Under the pieces are notes generated by a model. The model made no database searches, was not told the DNA's origin, and worked only from the letters and a program-made list of their open reading frames with translations. From Streptomyces gobiensis (GTDB lineage: Bacteria; Actinomycetota; Actinomycetes; Streptomycetales; Streptomycetaceae): DNA of 64,000 nucleotides. This document shows positions 51,535-59,841 of the stretch, piece after piece. The stretch spans positions 620,001 through 684,000 of the forward strand of contig NZ_CP086120.1 of the NCBI RefSeq assembly GCF_021216675.1. Reading direction: 5' to 3'. The position numbers were made by a program, and so were the translations under genes. How positions within the stretch are numbered: the first letter of the stretch is position 1; each line of letters starts with the position of its first letter.

Positions 51535-52992
51535 TCAGCTGGTGCGCAGTGGGGTGGTTTCGGGTTGTGGGGTCTGGTTCTGGGGAGTGGGCGGGTCGGG
51601 CTGGGGGTGTTTGACGCCGAAGGTGGTGAAGGCGGTGCGGTCGGGCAGGGGGTAGGGGTTTTTGCCGGTGAGGGTGTTGAGGATGGTGGCGCTGCGGTGG
51701 GCGGCGAGGCCGAGGTCGGGGGTGCCGACTCCGTGGGTGTGGCTTCCGGCGCCCAGGAGGTAGATGTCGCCGGTGACGGAGGGGTCGAGGATGAGGCGGT
51801 GCTGGGCGTCGATGCGGGGGCGTTCGGAGGAGTCGCGGCGGAGGTAGGGGTCGAGGGCGGCGAGGATGCGCTCGAGTGGGCGTTCGCGGTAGCCGGTGGC
51901 GAGGATGACGGCGCTGGTGGTGAGGCGGGAGCGTTCGTCTTGTTCGTCGTGTTGGAGGTGAAGCTCGATGTGGGTGGTTCCGACGCGGCCTGCGGTGCGG
52001 ACGGTGACGCCGGGGGTGAGGACGGTCTGGGGCCAGCCGCTGGTGAGGGTGCGCTGGTAGAGCTCCTGGTGGATGGTGTCGATGGTGTCGTGGTCGATGG
52101 CTTTGTGCAGCTGCCATTGGCGGGGCAGGAGTTGGTCGCGGGTTTGTTCGGGGAGCGCGTGGAAGTAGCGCTCGTAGTCGGGTGTGAAGTGTTCGAGGCC
52201 GAGTTTGCTGTACTCCATGGGGGCGAAGGCGGGGCTGCGGGTGAGCCAGTGGAGGTGTTCTTGTCCGGCGGGGCGGTGTTTGAGGAGGTCGAGGAAGATT
52301 TCTGCGCCGGACTGGCCGGAGCCGATGACGGTGACGTGGTCGGCGGCGAGGAGGCGTTCGCGGTGGTCGAGGTAGTCGGCGGAGTGGATGACGGGGACGG
52401 TGGGGGCTTCGGCGAGGGGGCGCAGGGGGTCGGGGATGTGGGGGGTGGTGCCGATGCCGATGGCGAGGTTGCGGGCGTAGGAGCGGCCCAGGGCTTCCGC
52501 TTCGCCGTCGGTGTCGAGGCGGGTGAAGTCGATTTCGAAAAGGGCTTGTTCGGGGTTCCAGCGGATGGCGTCGACTTGGTGGCTGAAGTGGAGTCCTGTG
52601 CCGGATGCGCCGTTGGCCGCGGCGAGCTCCTGGCTGACCCAGCGGCAGTAGGCGTCGTATTCGGCGCGGGGGGCGTGGAAGCGTTCGGCGAAGTAGAAGG
52701 GGAAGAGCCGGTCGTGGGTGCGGAGGTAGTTGAGGTAGCTCCAGGGGTTGGTGGGGTCGGCGAGGGTGACGAGGTCGGCGAGGAAGGGGACTTGGAGGGT
52801 GGTGCCTTCGATGAGGAGGCCGGGGTGCCAGTGGAAGGCGGGGTTCTGGTCGTAGCTGGCGGTGCGTAGGCCGGGGATGGGGTGGGCGAGGGCGGCGAGG
52901 GAGAGGTTGAAGGGGCCGATGCCGATTCCGGCGAGGTCGAGTGGGTGATCGCGGTCGGGTGCGGGGGTGGGGGTGGGGTCGGGTGTGGTCAT
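51535..52992 (-). CDS. Lysine/ornithine (diamine) N-monooxygenase, siderophore type
   Basis: 485 residues from ATG 52992, overlapping the stop of the decarboxylase gene (ATGA). The FAD site is AGIGIGPFNLSLAAL (21-35), the NADPH site VTVIGSGQSGAEIF (220-233) and the C-terminal signature VILATGYRERPLERIL. LQVPFLADLVTLADPTNPWSYLNYL is typical of IucD/DesB/SidA-type N-hydroxylases. With O2 and NADPH it would hydroxylate the free amino group of a diamine or basic amino acid, making the hydroxylamine that becomes a hydroxamate. The substrate is presumably the product of the adjacent decarboxylase. No acyltransferase or siderophore synthetase is nearby. Confidence 0.9.
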   Translation of the reverse strand: MTTPDPTPTPAPDRDHPLDLAGIGIGPFNLSLAALAHPIPGLRTASYDQNPAFHWHPGLLIEGTTLQVPFLADLVTLADPTNPWSYLNYLRTHDRLFPFYFAERFHAPRAEYDAYCRWVSQELAAANGASGTGLHFSHQVDAIRWNPEQALFEIDFTRLDTDGEAEALGRSYARNLAIGIGTTPHIPDPLRPLAEAPTVPVIHSADYLDHRERLLAADHVTVIGSGQSGAEIFLDLLKHRPAGQEHLHWLTRSPAFAPMEYSKLGLEHFTPDYERYFHALPEQTRDQLLPRQWQLHKAIDHDTIDTIHQELYQRTLTSGWPQTVLTPGVTVRTAGRVGTTHIELHLQHDEQDERSRLTTSAVILATGYRERPLERILAALDPYLRRDSSERPRIDAQHRLILDPSVTGDIYLLGAGSHTHGVGTPDLGLAAHRSATILNTLTGKNPYPLPDRTAFTTFGVKHPQPDPPTPQNQTPQPETTPLRTS

Positions 52993-54395
52993 GGCTGGGG
53001 GTGCCTTTCTGGGATGGCGTCGTTGACGAGTTTCAGCAGGGCGGCGAGGTCGCTGGGTTGGGTGTGGGGGTTGAGGAGGGTGGCTTTGAGCCAGCGGCGG
53101 CCGTCGAGGTCGGTGCGGCCGAGGACGGCGCGGCCGGTGGTGAGGAGGTGGCGGCGGATGTGGGCGATGGTGGTGTCGCTGGCGCCGGTGGGGCGGAAGA
53201 GGACGGTGGAGATGGTGGGGGGTTGGTGGAGTTCGAGGCGGGGGTGTGCGGTGATGAGGTCGGCGAGGTGGTGGGCGGCGGTGCAGGTGCGTTCTATGAG
53301 GTCGGCGAATCCGGCGCGGCCGAGGGCTTGGAGGGTGACGGCGATTTTGAGGATGTCGGGGCGTCGGGTGGTGCGGAGGGAGCGGCCGAGGAGGTCGGGG
53401 AGTCCGGCTTCGGTGTCGTCGTGGGCGTTGAGGTAGTCGGCGCGGTGGTCCAGGGGCTGTAGGGCGGTGGTGTCGGGGACGGTGAGGAGTCCGGCGGCGA
53501 CCGGCTGCCAGCCGAGTTTGTGCAGGTCGAGGGTGACGGTGTGGGCTTGGTGGAGTCCGGCGAGGCGGGGGCGGAGGGTGTGGCTGAAGAGGAGGGGTCC
53601 GCCGTAGGCGGCGTCGATGTGGAGTTGGGCGCGGTGGTGGTGGGCGAGGTCGGCGATGTGGGGCAGGGGGTCGATGGCTCCGCTGCTGGTGGTGCCTGCG
53701 GTGGCGATGATGAGCGTGGGGCCGTTGATGGCGGAGAGGGTGGCGTCGAGGGTGGTGGGGTCGAGGACATCGTGTGGGGTGGGGAGGGTGATGGGGGTGG
53801 CGAGGCCGAGGAGCCAGGCGGCGCGGTGGATGCTGTGGTGGGCGTTTGCGCCGCAGATGACGCGTAGTTGGTTGCCGTGGCGTTCGCGGGCGAGGAGGAC
53901 GCCGAGGTAGTTGGCTTCGGTGCCGCCGGTGGTGACGAGGGCGTCGGGGGCGGGGCCGGTGGGGTGGACGAGGGCGGCGAGCTCGCGGGTGGTGTGGGCT
54001 TCGAGTGCGGTGGCGGCGGGTGCCTGGTCCCAGGAGTCCATGGAGGGGTTGAGGACGCTGGCGGCGAGGTCGGCTGCGGCGGCGATGGCCAGTGGTGGGC
54101 AGTGGAGGTGGGCGGCGCAGTGTGGGTCGGCGGGGTCGGCGGCGCCTTCGGTGAGGGTGTGGATGAGGGTGCGCAGGGCGGTGTGGGCGCCGGTGCCGTG
54201 TTCGGGGAGGGTGGGGGTGGCGGCGGTGTGGACGCGCTGGGTGACGGTGGCGGGGCCGCCTGCGGGCAGGGGGCCGTGGCGGTTGGCGGCGCCACTGGTG
54301 AGGGCGTCGAGGACGGTGGCCAGGAGGGGGCGCAGGGCGCGGGGGCCGCTGGTGCCGCCCGCGAGCAGCGTGGGGTCGTCGGTGGGCGCGGGCAT
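52989..54395 (-). CDS. PLP-dependent group II decarboxylase (lysine or diaminobutyrate type, DesA-like)
   Basis: 468 residues from ATG 54395. The aspartate-aminotransferase fold carries VTTGGTEANYLGVL, NAHHSIHRAA (His187 stacks on PLP), TAGTTSSGAIDPL, HIDAAYGG (Asp261) and the Schiff-base lysine Lys293 in TLDLHKLGWQP. NPSMDSWDQAPAAT matches the DesA/diaminobutyrate decarboxylase branch. It should decarboxylate lysine, ornithine or 2,4-diaminobutyrate to a diamine, the first step of hydroxamate siderophore synthesis. Its stop overlaps the N-hydroxylase start, showing coupled translation. No iron box (TTAGGTTAGGCTCACCTAA-like) was found in the 200 bp upstream. Confidence 0.88.
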   Translation of the reverse strand: MPAPTDDPTLLAGGTSGPRALRPLLATVLDALTSGAANRHGPLPAGGPATVTQRVHTAATPTLPEHGTGAHTALRTLIHTLTEGAADPADPHCAAHLHCPPLAIAAAADLAASVLNPSMDSWDQAPAATALEAHTTRELAALVHPTGPAPDALVTTGGTEANYLGVLLARERHGNQLRVICGANAHHSIHRAAWLLGLATPITLPTPHDVLDPTTLDATLSAINGPTLIIATAGTTSSGAIDPLPHIADLAHHHRAQLHIDAAYGGPLLFSHTLRPRLAGLHQAHTVTLDLHKLGWQPVAAGLLTVPDTTALQPLDHRADYLNAHDDTEAGLPDLLGRSLRTTRRPDILKIAVTLQALGRAGFADLIERTCTAAHHLADLITAHPRLELHQPPTISTVLFRPTGASDTTIAHIRRHLLTTGRAVLGRTDLDGRRWLKATLLNPHTQPSDLAALLKLVNDAIPERHPQP

Positions 54396-54603
54396 GGGGG
54401 GCGCTCTTTCTGGTCGCGGCCTGGTGGGGGGCGGGACGCCCTGAAGCTAGGCGGGGTGGTGGGGTGGGCTTGGCGATGTGTGGGGTGGTTCGCTCGAAGG
54501 GGGTACTGCCGTGCGGGGTGGGGGTGTTGGATCTGGTAGGGGGCGTTCCGCATTGTCGGTGGAAAACTCCCCGTAGCCATGGGATCACTCCTAGGCTGGG
54601 GGT

Positions 54604-55212
54604 ATGAGCGAGTCAGACAGCGGTGAGGCGATGCGGGTACGGGCCGACAGGGTGGCCGCCGCGTTGGTCACGCTTGGGTATGCGCCGCAGCGTGCGGAGG
54701 ATCCGGCGGCGGACTTTATGGTTCAGCACGCGACGTTGTTGGCGGCGGCGGTGGAGCCGTACCGGGAGTCCGCGGCCGATCCGGCGTCGGGGTACGGGGG
54801 GCCGCCGGTGCTGGCGCAGGCTGTGCAGAATGTGCATGGCTGGCCGGCTGAGCGTCATCTGCCGGTGCATGAGCACTTGATTACTCATATTGGGCTGGCG
54901 ATTCAGTATCTGCACGCGTTGTTCGGTCCGTCGCCGCAGGGCCAGGAGAAGTCGGAGCTGCTGGCTCGTACCCGGAAGTTCATCTATGAGCTGTTGGCTA
55001 CGGCGGGGCAGACGGAGCATCACATGATGACGGCGCATCTGGGCGGGTCGGGTGAGCCGGGTGTGCCGGGTTCGCCGGGCCGGGGGGTGGTGACGTACGC
55101 GGTGGATCCGGATGTGCTGGACCGGATGGTGGTTCAGGCGGCGCGGACGGCGGCGGCGATGCGTGATCATCTGGATGAGGTCGCGCCGAGGGGCGGCGTT
55201 TCCCGGGAGTGA
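54604..55212 (+). CDS. Hypothetical helical protein
   Basis: 202 residues from ATG 54604, behind GGCTGGGGG. It is alpha-helical throughout, with no signal peptide or membrane segment. Distinct segments are MRVRADRVAAALVTLGYAP, WPAERHLPVHEHLITHIGLAIQYLHALFG, and RKFIYELLATAGQTEHHMMTAHLGG. Histidines are frequent (HEHLITH, EHHMMTAH) and could bind metal, but no known motif is matched. It is transcribed divergently from the decarboxylase and convergently with pepN. I do not recognise the family. Confidence 0.7.
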   Translation: MSESDSGEAMRVRADRVAAALVTLGYAPQRAEDPAADFMVQHATLLAAAVEPYRESAADPASGYGGPPVLAQAVQNVHGWPAERHLPVHEHLITHIGLAIQYLHALFGPSPQGQEKSELLARTRKFIYELLATAGQTEHHMMTAHLGGSGEPGVPGSPGRGVVTYAVDPDVLDRMVVQAARTAAAMRDHLDEVAPRGGVSRE

Positions 55213-55235
55213 GGAAGTGAGCTTTTTACGTCGCT

Positions 55236-55264
55236 GCCCGGTCCGTGTGGGGTGCGGACCGGGC
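55236..55264. terminator. Terminator between the hypothetical gene and pepN
   Basis: GCCCGGTCCG and CGGACCGGGC form a perfect 10-bp stem with a nine-base loop, 23 bp after one stop codon and 22 bp after the other. Its symmetry lets it serve both converging genes. Confidence 0.8.
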
Positions 55265-55286
55265 GGTGTTGTGTGTGGGGGCGGGC

Positions 55287-57806
55287 TCAGGTGCCGCGTA
55301 CGTTGAGTGCGCGGCGCAGGTCGTCGAGTTGGTCGGCGAGTGGGCGGCCCAGTGAGGGGGTCCGCTGGGCGGTGTCCAGGTATTTTTCGCCGTGGTGCAG
55401 TACGTCGGTTTCCACGATGGACCGTGGGAACGCGTAGTGGCCTGCGAGGTAGGCGATGGATGCGCCGCGTCGGTCGGCGAGGGCGATGGCGTCGTTGAAG
55501 TAGCGCTGGGCGTAGGGCCGTACGAGCGGTGTGTGTTCGGGGTGCCAGAAGCCTTGGGCGGTGGCGGTGAACAGGTAGTTGGACAGGATGTCGCTGGTGC
55601 CGAACATCGCTTCCCAGGCGGCTGCTTTGGCCCCGGCGCGGGGCAGTGCGGCCCGGCAGCGGGCGGCGCCTTCCTGCCCGGAGGCGCTGGGGTCGCGCTC
55701 GGCTTCGGCGCGGATGTCGTTGTCGTCGGCGGCGCCGAGGACGGCGAGCCGGTGCAGGATCTGCCAGCGCAGTTCGGGGTCGAGGCGTGGGCCGCCGGGT
55801 ACGGTGCCGTGGGTCCACCAGCCGCTGAGGTCGGCGGGGTCGGTGGTGGAGTTGATGTAGCCGCGTACGGCGGTCAGCCGTAGCCCGGGGTCGGTTTCGC
55901 CGAGGGTGTCCAGCAGCTGGCGGCAGATGGTGTGCAGGATGTGGAGTGCCTGTTCGCGCTGGTCGGTGGGGAGGTAGCGGTCGGTGAGGTCGTTCCGGGC
56001 GAAGGTGAGGACGCCTTGCACGATGGCGTTGTCGGTCTCGTGGGGCAGGTGGGCGCGGGCGGTGTCCAGGTAGTCAGCGGGTGGCAGTTGTGCGTCGCGG
56101 ACCATGTCGCGGGCGGCGTTCCACAGGACGGCGCGGGAGACCGGGTCGGGCAGACCGGACAGTGACCGGCGGGCGGTGGCCCAGGAGTCCGGGTCGAGGC
56201 GGATTTTGGCGTAGCTGAGGTCGCCGTCGTTGAGGAGGAGCAGGTCGGGGCGGGGGCCGGGGAAGGTGTGGGTGGTGTGGCCGTGGTGTTGGGGTACGTC
56301 GGCTTCGGTGCGTTCGCGCAGGACGAGCTGTCCGGGGTCGGTGGGGGCCTGGTCGTACATGCCGAGGGTGATGCGGTGGGGGCGGCTGCCGTGGTGGTGG
56401 AGGCGGAGTTGCCAGTGCCGGGTGGTGTCGTCGGTGGCTGCGTCGGTGATGTGGGGGGTGAGGGTGTCGACGCCGGTGGTACGGAGCCAGTGCTGGGCCC
56501 AGGTGTGGATGTCGCGGCCGGAGGCGCGGGCGAGTGAGTCGAGGAAGTCGGCGAGCGTGGCGTTGCCGAAGCGGTGCTGGGCGAAGTGGTCATTGATGCC
56601 GGTGAGGAAGTCCCGGGGGCCCAGCCAGGTGACGAGCTGGCGGAGCGCGGAGGCGCCTTTGGCGTAGGAGATGCCGTCGAAGTTGAGGCGTGCGGAGGCC
56701 GTGTCGGGGACCTTGTCCGGGTCGGGGGCGACGGGGTGCGTGGAGGGGCGCTGGTCGGCGTCGTAGCCCCAGCTTTTGCGGGCGATGGCGAAGTCGGTCC
56801 AGGTGTGGGTCCAGCGGGTGGCTTCGGCGAGGACCTGGAAGCCCATGTACTCGGCGAAGGACTCGTTCAGCCAGATGTCGTCCCACCAGCGCAGGGTGAC
56901 GAGGTCGCCGAACCACATATGGGCCATCTCGTGGGCGATGACCATGCCCCGGCTCTGCCGTTGGGTGTCGGTGACGGCGGAGCGGTAGATGAACTCGTCG
57001 CGGAAGGTGACCAGGCCGGGGTTTTCCATGGCGCCGGAGTTGAATTCGGGGACGAATGCCTGGTCGTAGGAGTCGAAGGGGTAGGGCTCGTTGAAGAGTT
57101 GGTGGTAGCGGTCGAAGCAGCGGCGGGTGATGTCGAGGAGTTCGGCGGCGTCCCGGTCGAGGTGTTCGGCGAGGGATTGCCGTACGTGCAGGGCGAAGGG
57201 CAGTCCGGCGTGTTCGGTGCGCCCCGAGTGGTAGGGGCCTGCGGCCACCGCCATGAGGTAGGTGCTGATGGGCGGGGTGGTGGCGCACTGCCAGCGTCCT
57301 GGCTGCCCGGGGACACGGGTGGTGATGCCGTTGCCCAGGACGGTCCACTGGGGTGGTGCGGTGACCGTCACGGTGAAGGTGGCCTTGAGGTCGGGCTGGT
57401 CGAAGCAGGCGAAGACGAGGGGGGCGTCGGACTGGCAGCACTGGGTGTAGAGGTAGCTGCGGCCGTCGGCGGGGTCGGTGAAGCGGTGCATGCCTTCGCC
57501 GGTGTGGGAGTAGCGCATGTCCGCTTCGACATGGAGTTCGTGGTCGCCTTCGGTGAGGCCGGTGAGCTGGATACGGCCGTCGGCGAAGGTGGTGGTGTCG
57601 AGTTGCTGTCCGTCGAGGGCGGCCCGGCGCAGGGCGGCGGGCCGCAGTTCGATGAAGGTGTCGCCGGGATGGCGGGCGGTGAAGCGGACGCTTGTGGCGG
57701 AGCGGAAGATTTCCTCGCCGCAGGTGAGGTCGAGGTCGATCGCATAGCTGTGGACGTCGAGGAGGTCTGCTCGGGTCTGCGCTTCATCGCGCCTCAGTAC
57801 GGACAT
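55287..57806 (-). CDS. pepN: Aminopeptidase N (M1 metallopeptidase)
   Basis: 839 residues from ATG 57806 (MSVLRRDEAQTRADLL). The M1 signatures are GAMEN (258-262), which binds the substrate N terminus, and HEMAHMWFGDLV (from 292) with the third zinc ligand Glu315 in NESFAEY. The beta-sandwich N-terminal domain (SYLYTQCCQSDAPLVFACFDQPDLKATFT) and a C-terminal helical ERAP1-like domain are present. It is a cytoplasmic enzyme that removes N-terminal residues from peptides. Length is typical of actinobacterial PepN. An array of direct repeats lies upstream. Confidence 0.95.
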   Translation of the reverse strand: MSVLRRDEAQTRADLLDVHSYAIDLDLTCGEEIFRSATSVRFTARHPGDTFIELRPAALRRAALDGQQLDTTTFADGRIQLTGLTEGDHELHVEADMRYSHTGEGMHRFTDPADGRSYLYTQCCQSDAPLVFACFDQPDLKATFTVTVTAPPQWTVLGNGITTRVPGQPGRWQCATTPPISTYLMAVAAGPYHSGRTEHAGLPFALHVRQSLAEHLDRDAAELLDITRRCFDRYHQLFNEPYPFDSYDQAFVPEFNSGAMENPGLVTFRDEFIYRSAVTDTQRQSRGMVIAHEMAHMWFGDLVTLRWWDDIWLNESFAEYMGFQVLAEATRWTHTWTDFAIARKSWGYDADQRPSTHPVAPDPDKVPDTASARLNFDGISYAKGASALRQLVTWLGPRDFLTGINDHFAQHRFGNATLADFLDSLARASGRDIHTWAQHWLRTTGVDTLTPHITDAATDDTTRHWQLRLHHHGSRPHRITLGMYDQAPTDPGQLVLRERTEADVPQHHGHTTHTFPGPRPDLLLLNDGDLSYAKIRLDPDSWATARRSLSGLPDPVSRAVLWNAARDMVRDAQLPPADYLDTARAHLPHETDNAIVQGVLTFARNDLTDRYLPTDQREQALHILHTICRQLLDTLGETDPGLRLTAVRGYINSTTDPADLSGWWTHGTVPGGPRLDPELRWQILHRLAVLGAADDNDIRAEAERDPSASGQEGAARCRAALPRAGAKAAAWEAMFGTSDILSNYLFTATAQGFWHPEHTPLVRPYAQRYFNDAIALADRRGASIAYLAGHYAFPRSIVETDVLHHGEKYLDTAQRTPSLGRPLADQLDDLRRALNVRGT

Positions 57807-57854
57807 GGTGCCATGCTGCCGCACGCGGTTGCCCGCCCGCAGCGTCCGGGAACC

Positions 57855-58225
57855 CTGGTGCGGGGTGGGCGTAGGCGTCGTGGTTAAGGCGGGTGGGGGT
57901 TGCCTTGCGGGGTTGAGCTACGAAACCTGCCGCTGGGGCGGACGCAGGCGTCGTGGCTACGAACCCTGCTGCGGGGTGGGCGTAAGCGCCGTGGCTACGA
58001 ACCCTGGTGCGGGGTGGGCGTAGGCGCCGTGGCTGAGGTGGGTGGGGGGTTGCCTTGCGGGGTTGAGCCACGAACCCTGGTGCGGGGTGGGCGTAAGCGC
58101 CGTGGCTACGAACTCTGCTGCGGGGTGGGCGTAGGCGCCGTGGCTGAGGTGGGTGGGGGGTTGCCTTGCGGGGTTGAGCCGCGAACTCTGCTGCGGGGTG
58201 GGCGCAGGTGCCGTGGCTGAGGCCG
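57855..58225. repeat. Direct-repeat array of 38-bp and 73-bp units
   Basis: The core GCGGGGTGGGCGTAAGCGCCGTGGCT recurs at about 57,860, 57,933 (diverged), 57,971, 58,009, 58,082, 58,120 and 58,193. The spacings are 73, 38, 38, 73, 38 and 73 bp. The 38-bp unit continues TACGAACCCTGCT. The longer unit adds GAGGTGGGTGGGGGGTTGCCTTGCGGGGTTGAGCC. Copies differ by a few bases. The array fills the gap between the pepN start and the chorismate mutase stop, both on the minus strand, and holds no gene. Confidence 0.9.
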
Positions 58226-58231
58226 GGTGGG

Positions 58232-58537
58232 TCAGGAGCGGGCGATCGTCTCGTGGTGGCGGATCACTTCGGCGATGATGAAGTTGAGGAGTTTCTCAGC
58301 GAAGGCGGGATCGAGTTTGGCGTTCTCGGCGAGCTGCCGCAGTCGGGCGATCTGCCGGGCCTCGCGGGCCGGGTCGGCGGGCGGCAGGGCGTGGTCGGCT
58401 TTGAGGCGGCCGACTTGCTGGGTGGCTTTGAAGCGTTCGGCGAGCATGTACACCACCGCCGCGTCGATGTTGTCGATGCTTTCCCGTAGCCGGGTGAGTT
58501 CGGCTTGGACGGACGGGTCGATCTCGCGGTTGGTCAT
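58232..58537 (-). CDS. Chorismate mutase (AroQ class)
   Basis: 101 residues from ATG 58537 (MTNREIDPSVQAELTRLRESID). The AroQ helical fold is clear: LRESIDNIDAAVVYMLAERFKATQQVGRLKADHALPPADPAREARQIARL, with Arg, Lys and Glu residues of the chorismate site (ERFK, GRLKA, DPAREA). It catalyses the chorismate-to-prephenate rearrangement leading to phenylalanine and tyrosine. It is a stand-alone, monofunctional short form, as is usual in Streptomyces. No other aromatic biosynthesis gene is adjacent. Confidence 0.92.
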   Translation of the reverse strand: MTNREIDPSVQAELTRLRESIDNIDAAVVYMLAERFKATQQVGRLKADHALPPADPAREARQIARLRQLAENAKLDPAFAEKLLNFIIAEVIRHHETIARS

Positions 58538-58643
58538 GGTGTCTGACCTTAGACGGGACGTGAGGGGTGCGGCCCGCGTGTCCACTTTTCGGATGATGTG
58601 GGCACGTGGGCTGACGGGGCATCCCCTCCCGGGCCGCTTCGGG

Positions 58644-59207
58644 TCAGAGTTCGCCCAGTGGGTGCCGTTCGGCGAACTCTGGCGCCGTTATTCCCATGAC
58701 CACGAGATCGTGGTGGCGGCCCGCGAAGAACTCGTGGTCCCGCAGTCGGCCCTCCTCAACGAAGCCGAGCCTGCGGTGGAGGGCGAGCGACGCCGCGTTG
58801 TACGCGTATATGGCTGCCTCGCACTTGTGGTATCGCCGTTCACCGAACATGAAGCGCAGCAGCAGCACGACTGCCTCCGTGGCATACCCCCGACGCTGGT
58901 GGTCCCCGCTGATGCCGATGCCGTAGCTGAATCGGCCGGCGCGTAAGTCGGCGTCGTGGGTCGAGACAGCGCCGACCAGCACTCCGGCATCCAGCGCGTC
59001 GATCGCCAGGCGGAAGCAGTCACCGGTGGGCTTGGCGGCGGCCTGCTCGGCCGCCCACGCGCGGTAGCCTCCGGCCGAGCGCGGTGGGTGGAGCAGGTCC
59101 ATTGACCGCTGGTGCTCCGAGTATGCGTCAATCCGCATGAACGCTTGCCAGTCCTCGGGCTCGATGCCACGCAGCCGTACCCGCCTGCCCGTCCAGAAGG
59201 AGCTCAT
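58644..59207 (-). CDS. GNAT-family N-acetyltransferase (RimJ/RimL type)
   Basis: 187 residues from ATG 59207. The pattern is that of Acetyltransf_3: RVRLRGIEPEDWQAFMRID at the start, then GAVSTHDADLRAGRFSYGIGISGDHQRRGYATEAVVLLLRFMF, where the Q/RxxGxA acetyl-CoA loop is HQRRGYA, and YNAASLALHRRLGFVEEGRLRDHEFFAGRHHDLVVMG at the end. It transfers acetyl from acetyl-CoA to an amino group; the target could be a protein N terminus or a small amine. It is a single gene, divergent from the VOC gene. Confidence 0.9.
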   Translation of the reverse strand: MSSFWTGRRVRLRGIEPEDWQAFMRIDAYSEHQRSMDLLHPPRSAGGYRAWAAEQAAAKPTGDCFRLAIDALDAGVLVGAVSTHDADLRAGRFSYGIGISGDHQRRGYATEAVVLLLRFMFGERRYHKCEAAIYAYNAASLALHRRLGFVEEGRLRDHEFFAGRHHDLVVMGITAPEFAERHPLGEL

Positions 59208-59281
59208 CCTGTTATCTCAGCAAGCTTCCACGGTCGCGTCCAAGGATTTCAGGCACCGGGGAGGGTTCTAGGCTCGGCGGC

Positions 59282-59662
59282 ATGATCGCGACGTTGCAGT
59301 GCACCGTTATCGACTGTCCGGACCCGGCGGCGCTTGCGCGCTTTTACGCCGAGATCCTTGGCTGGCGGGTGGATGAGAGTGACCCCGACTGGGTGACGCT
59401 CACCGCCGCTGGTGGACAGCGATTCGCCTTTCAGCGGGCCGTTGACCACCGCCCGCCGCGCTGGCCCGATCCTGAGTTTCCGCAGCAGTTTCATCTGGAC
59501 TTCGATGTGCCCACCCGTGACGATGTCGAGCGGGCTCGGGAACATGTCCTGGCGTTGGGCGCGTCCTTTCTCCATGACAGCGGCGGACGGCGCTCAGGGT
59601 TTCTGGTCTTCGCTGATCCTGCGGGCCATCCCTTCTGCCTCTGCTACGGCCAGCTGGCGTAG
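59282..59662 (+). CDS. VOC-family (glyoxalase/bleomycin-resistance fold) protein
   Basis: 126 residues from ATG 59282. Two beta-alpha-beta-beta-beta modules are seen: TVIDCPDPAALARFYAEILGWRV and FHLDFDVPTRDDVERAREHVLALGA through VFADPAGHPFCLC. The metal-ligand pattern is partial (H in FHLDFDV, no clear terminal Glu), so it may be a binding or antibiotic-sequestering member rather than an enzyme. The substrate is unknown. Its neighbours give no functional link. Confidence 0.9.
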   Translation: MIATLQCTVIDCPDPAALARFYAEILGWRVDESDPDWVTLTAAGGQRFAFQRAVDHRPPRWPDPEFPQQFHLDFDVPTRDDVERAREHVLALGASFLHDSGGRRSGFLVFADPAGHPFCLCYGQLA

Positions 59663-59841
59663 GTCCCACAGCCGCAGTGGCTTTGTCCATGGAGCGCTGA
59701 GCGATGGCGCGGCGGGTCGGTTCACCCGCCGTGTCGGGCTGGCTCCGATGCGTTTCCGGGGTCAGCGGCCCTGGGGGCGTGGGCGGCAGAGCGCCCGTAC
59801 AGTGGGCAGGGGAGCGGGGAGCACAGAGACGGGGTGGTGGT

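Noticed and set aside
54396..54603. Iron box for the siderophore-type operon
   Set aside because: The 19-bp DmdR1-type palindrome was looked for upstream of the decarboxylase and not found by eye. A profile search would be needed to be sure.
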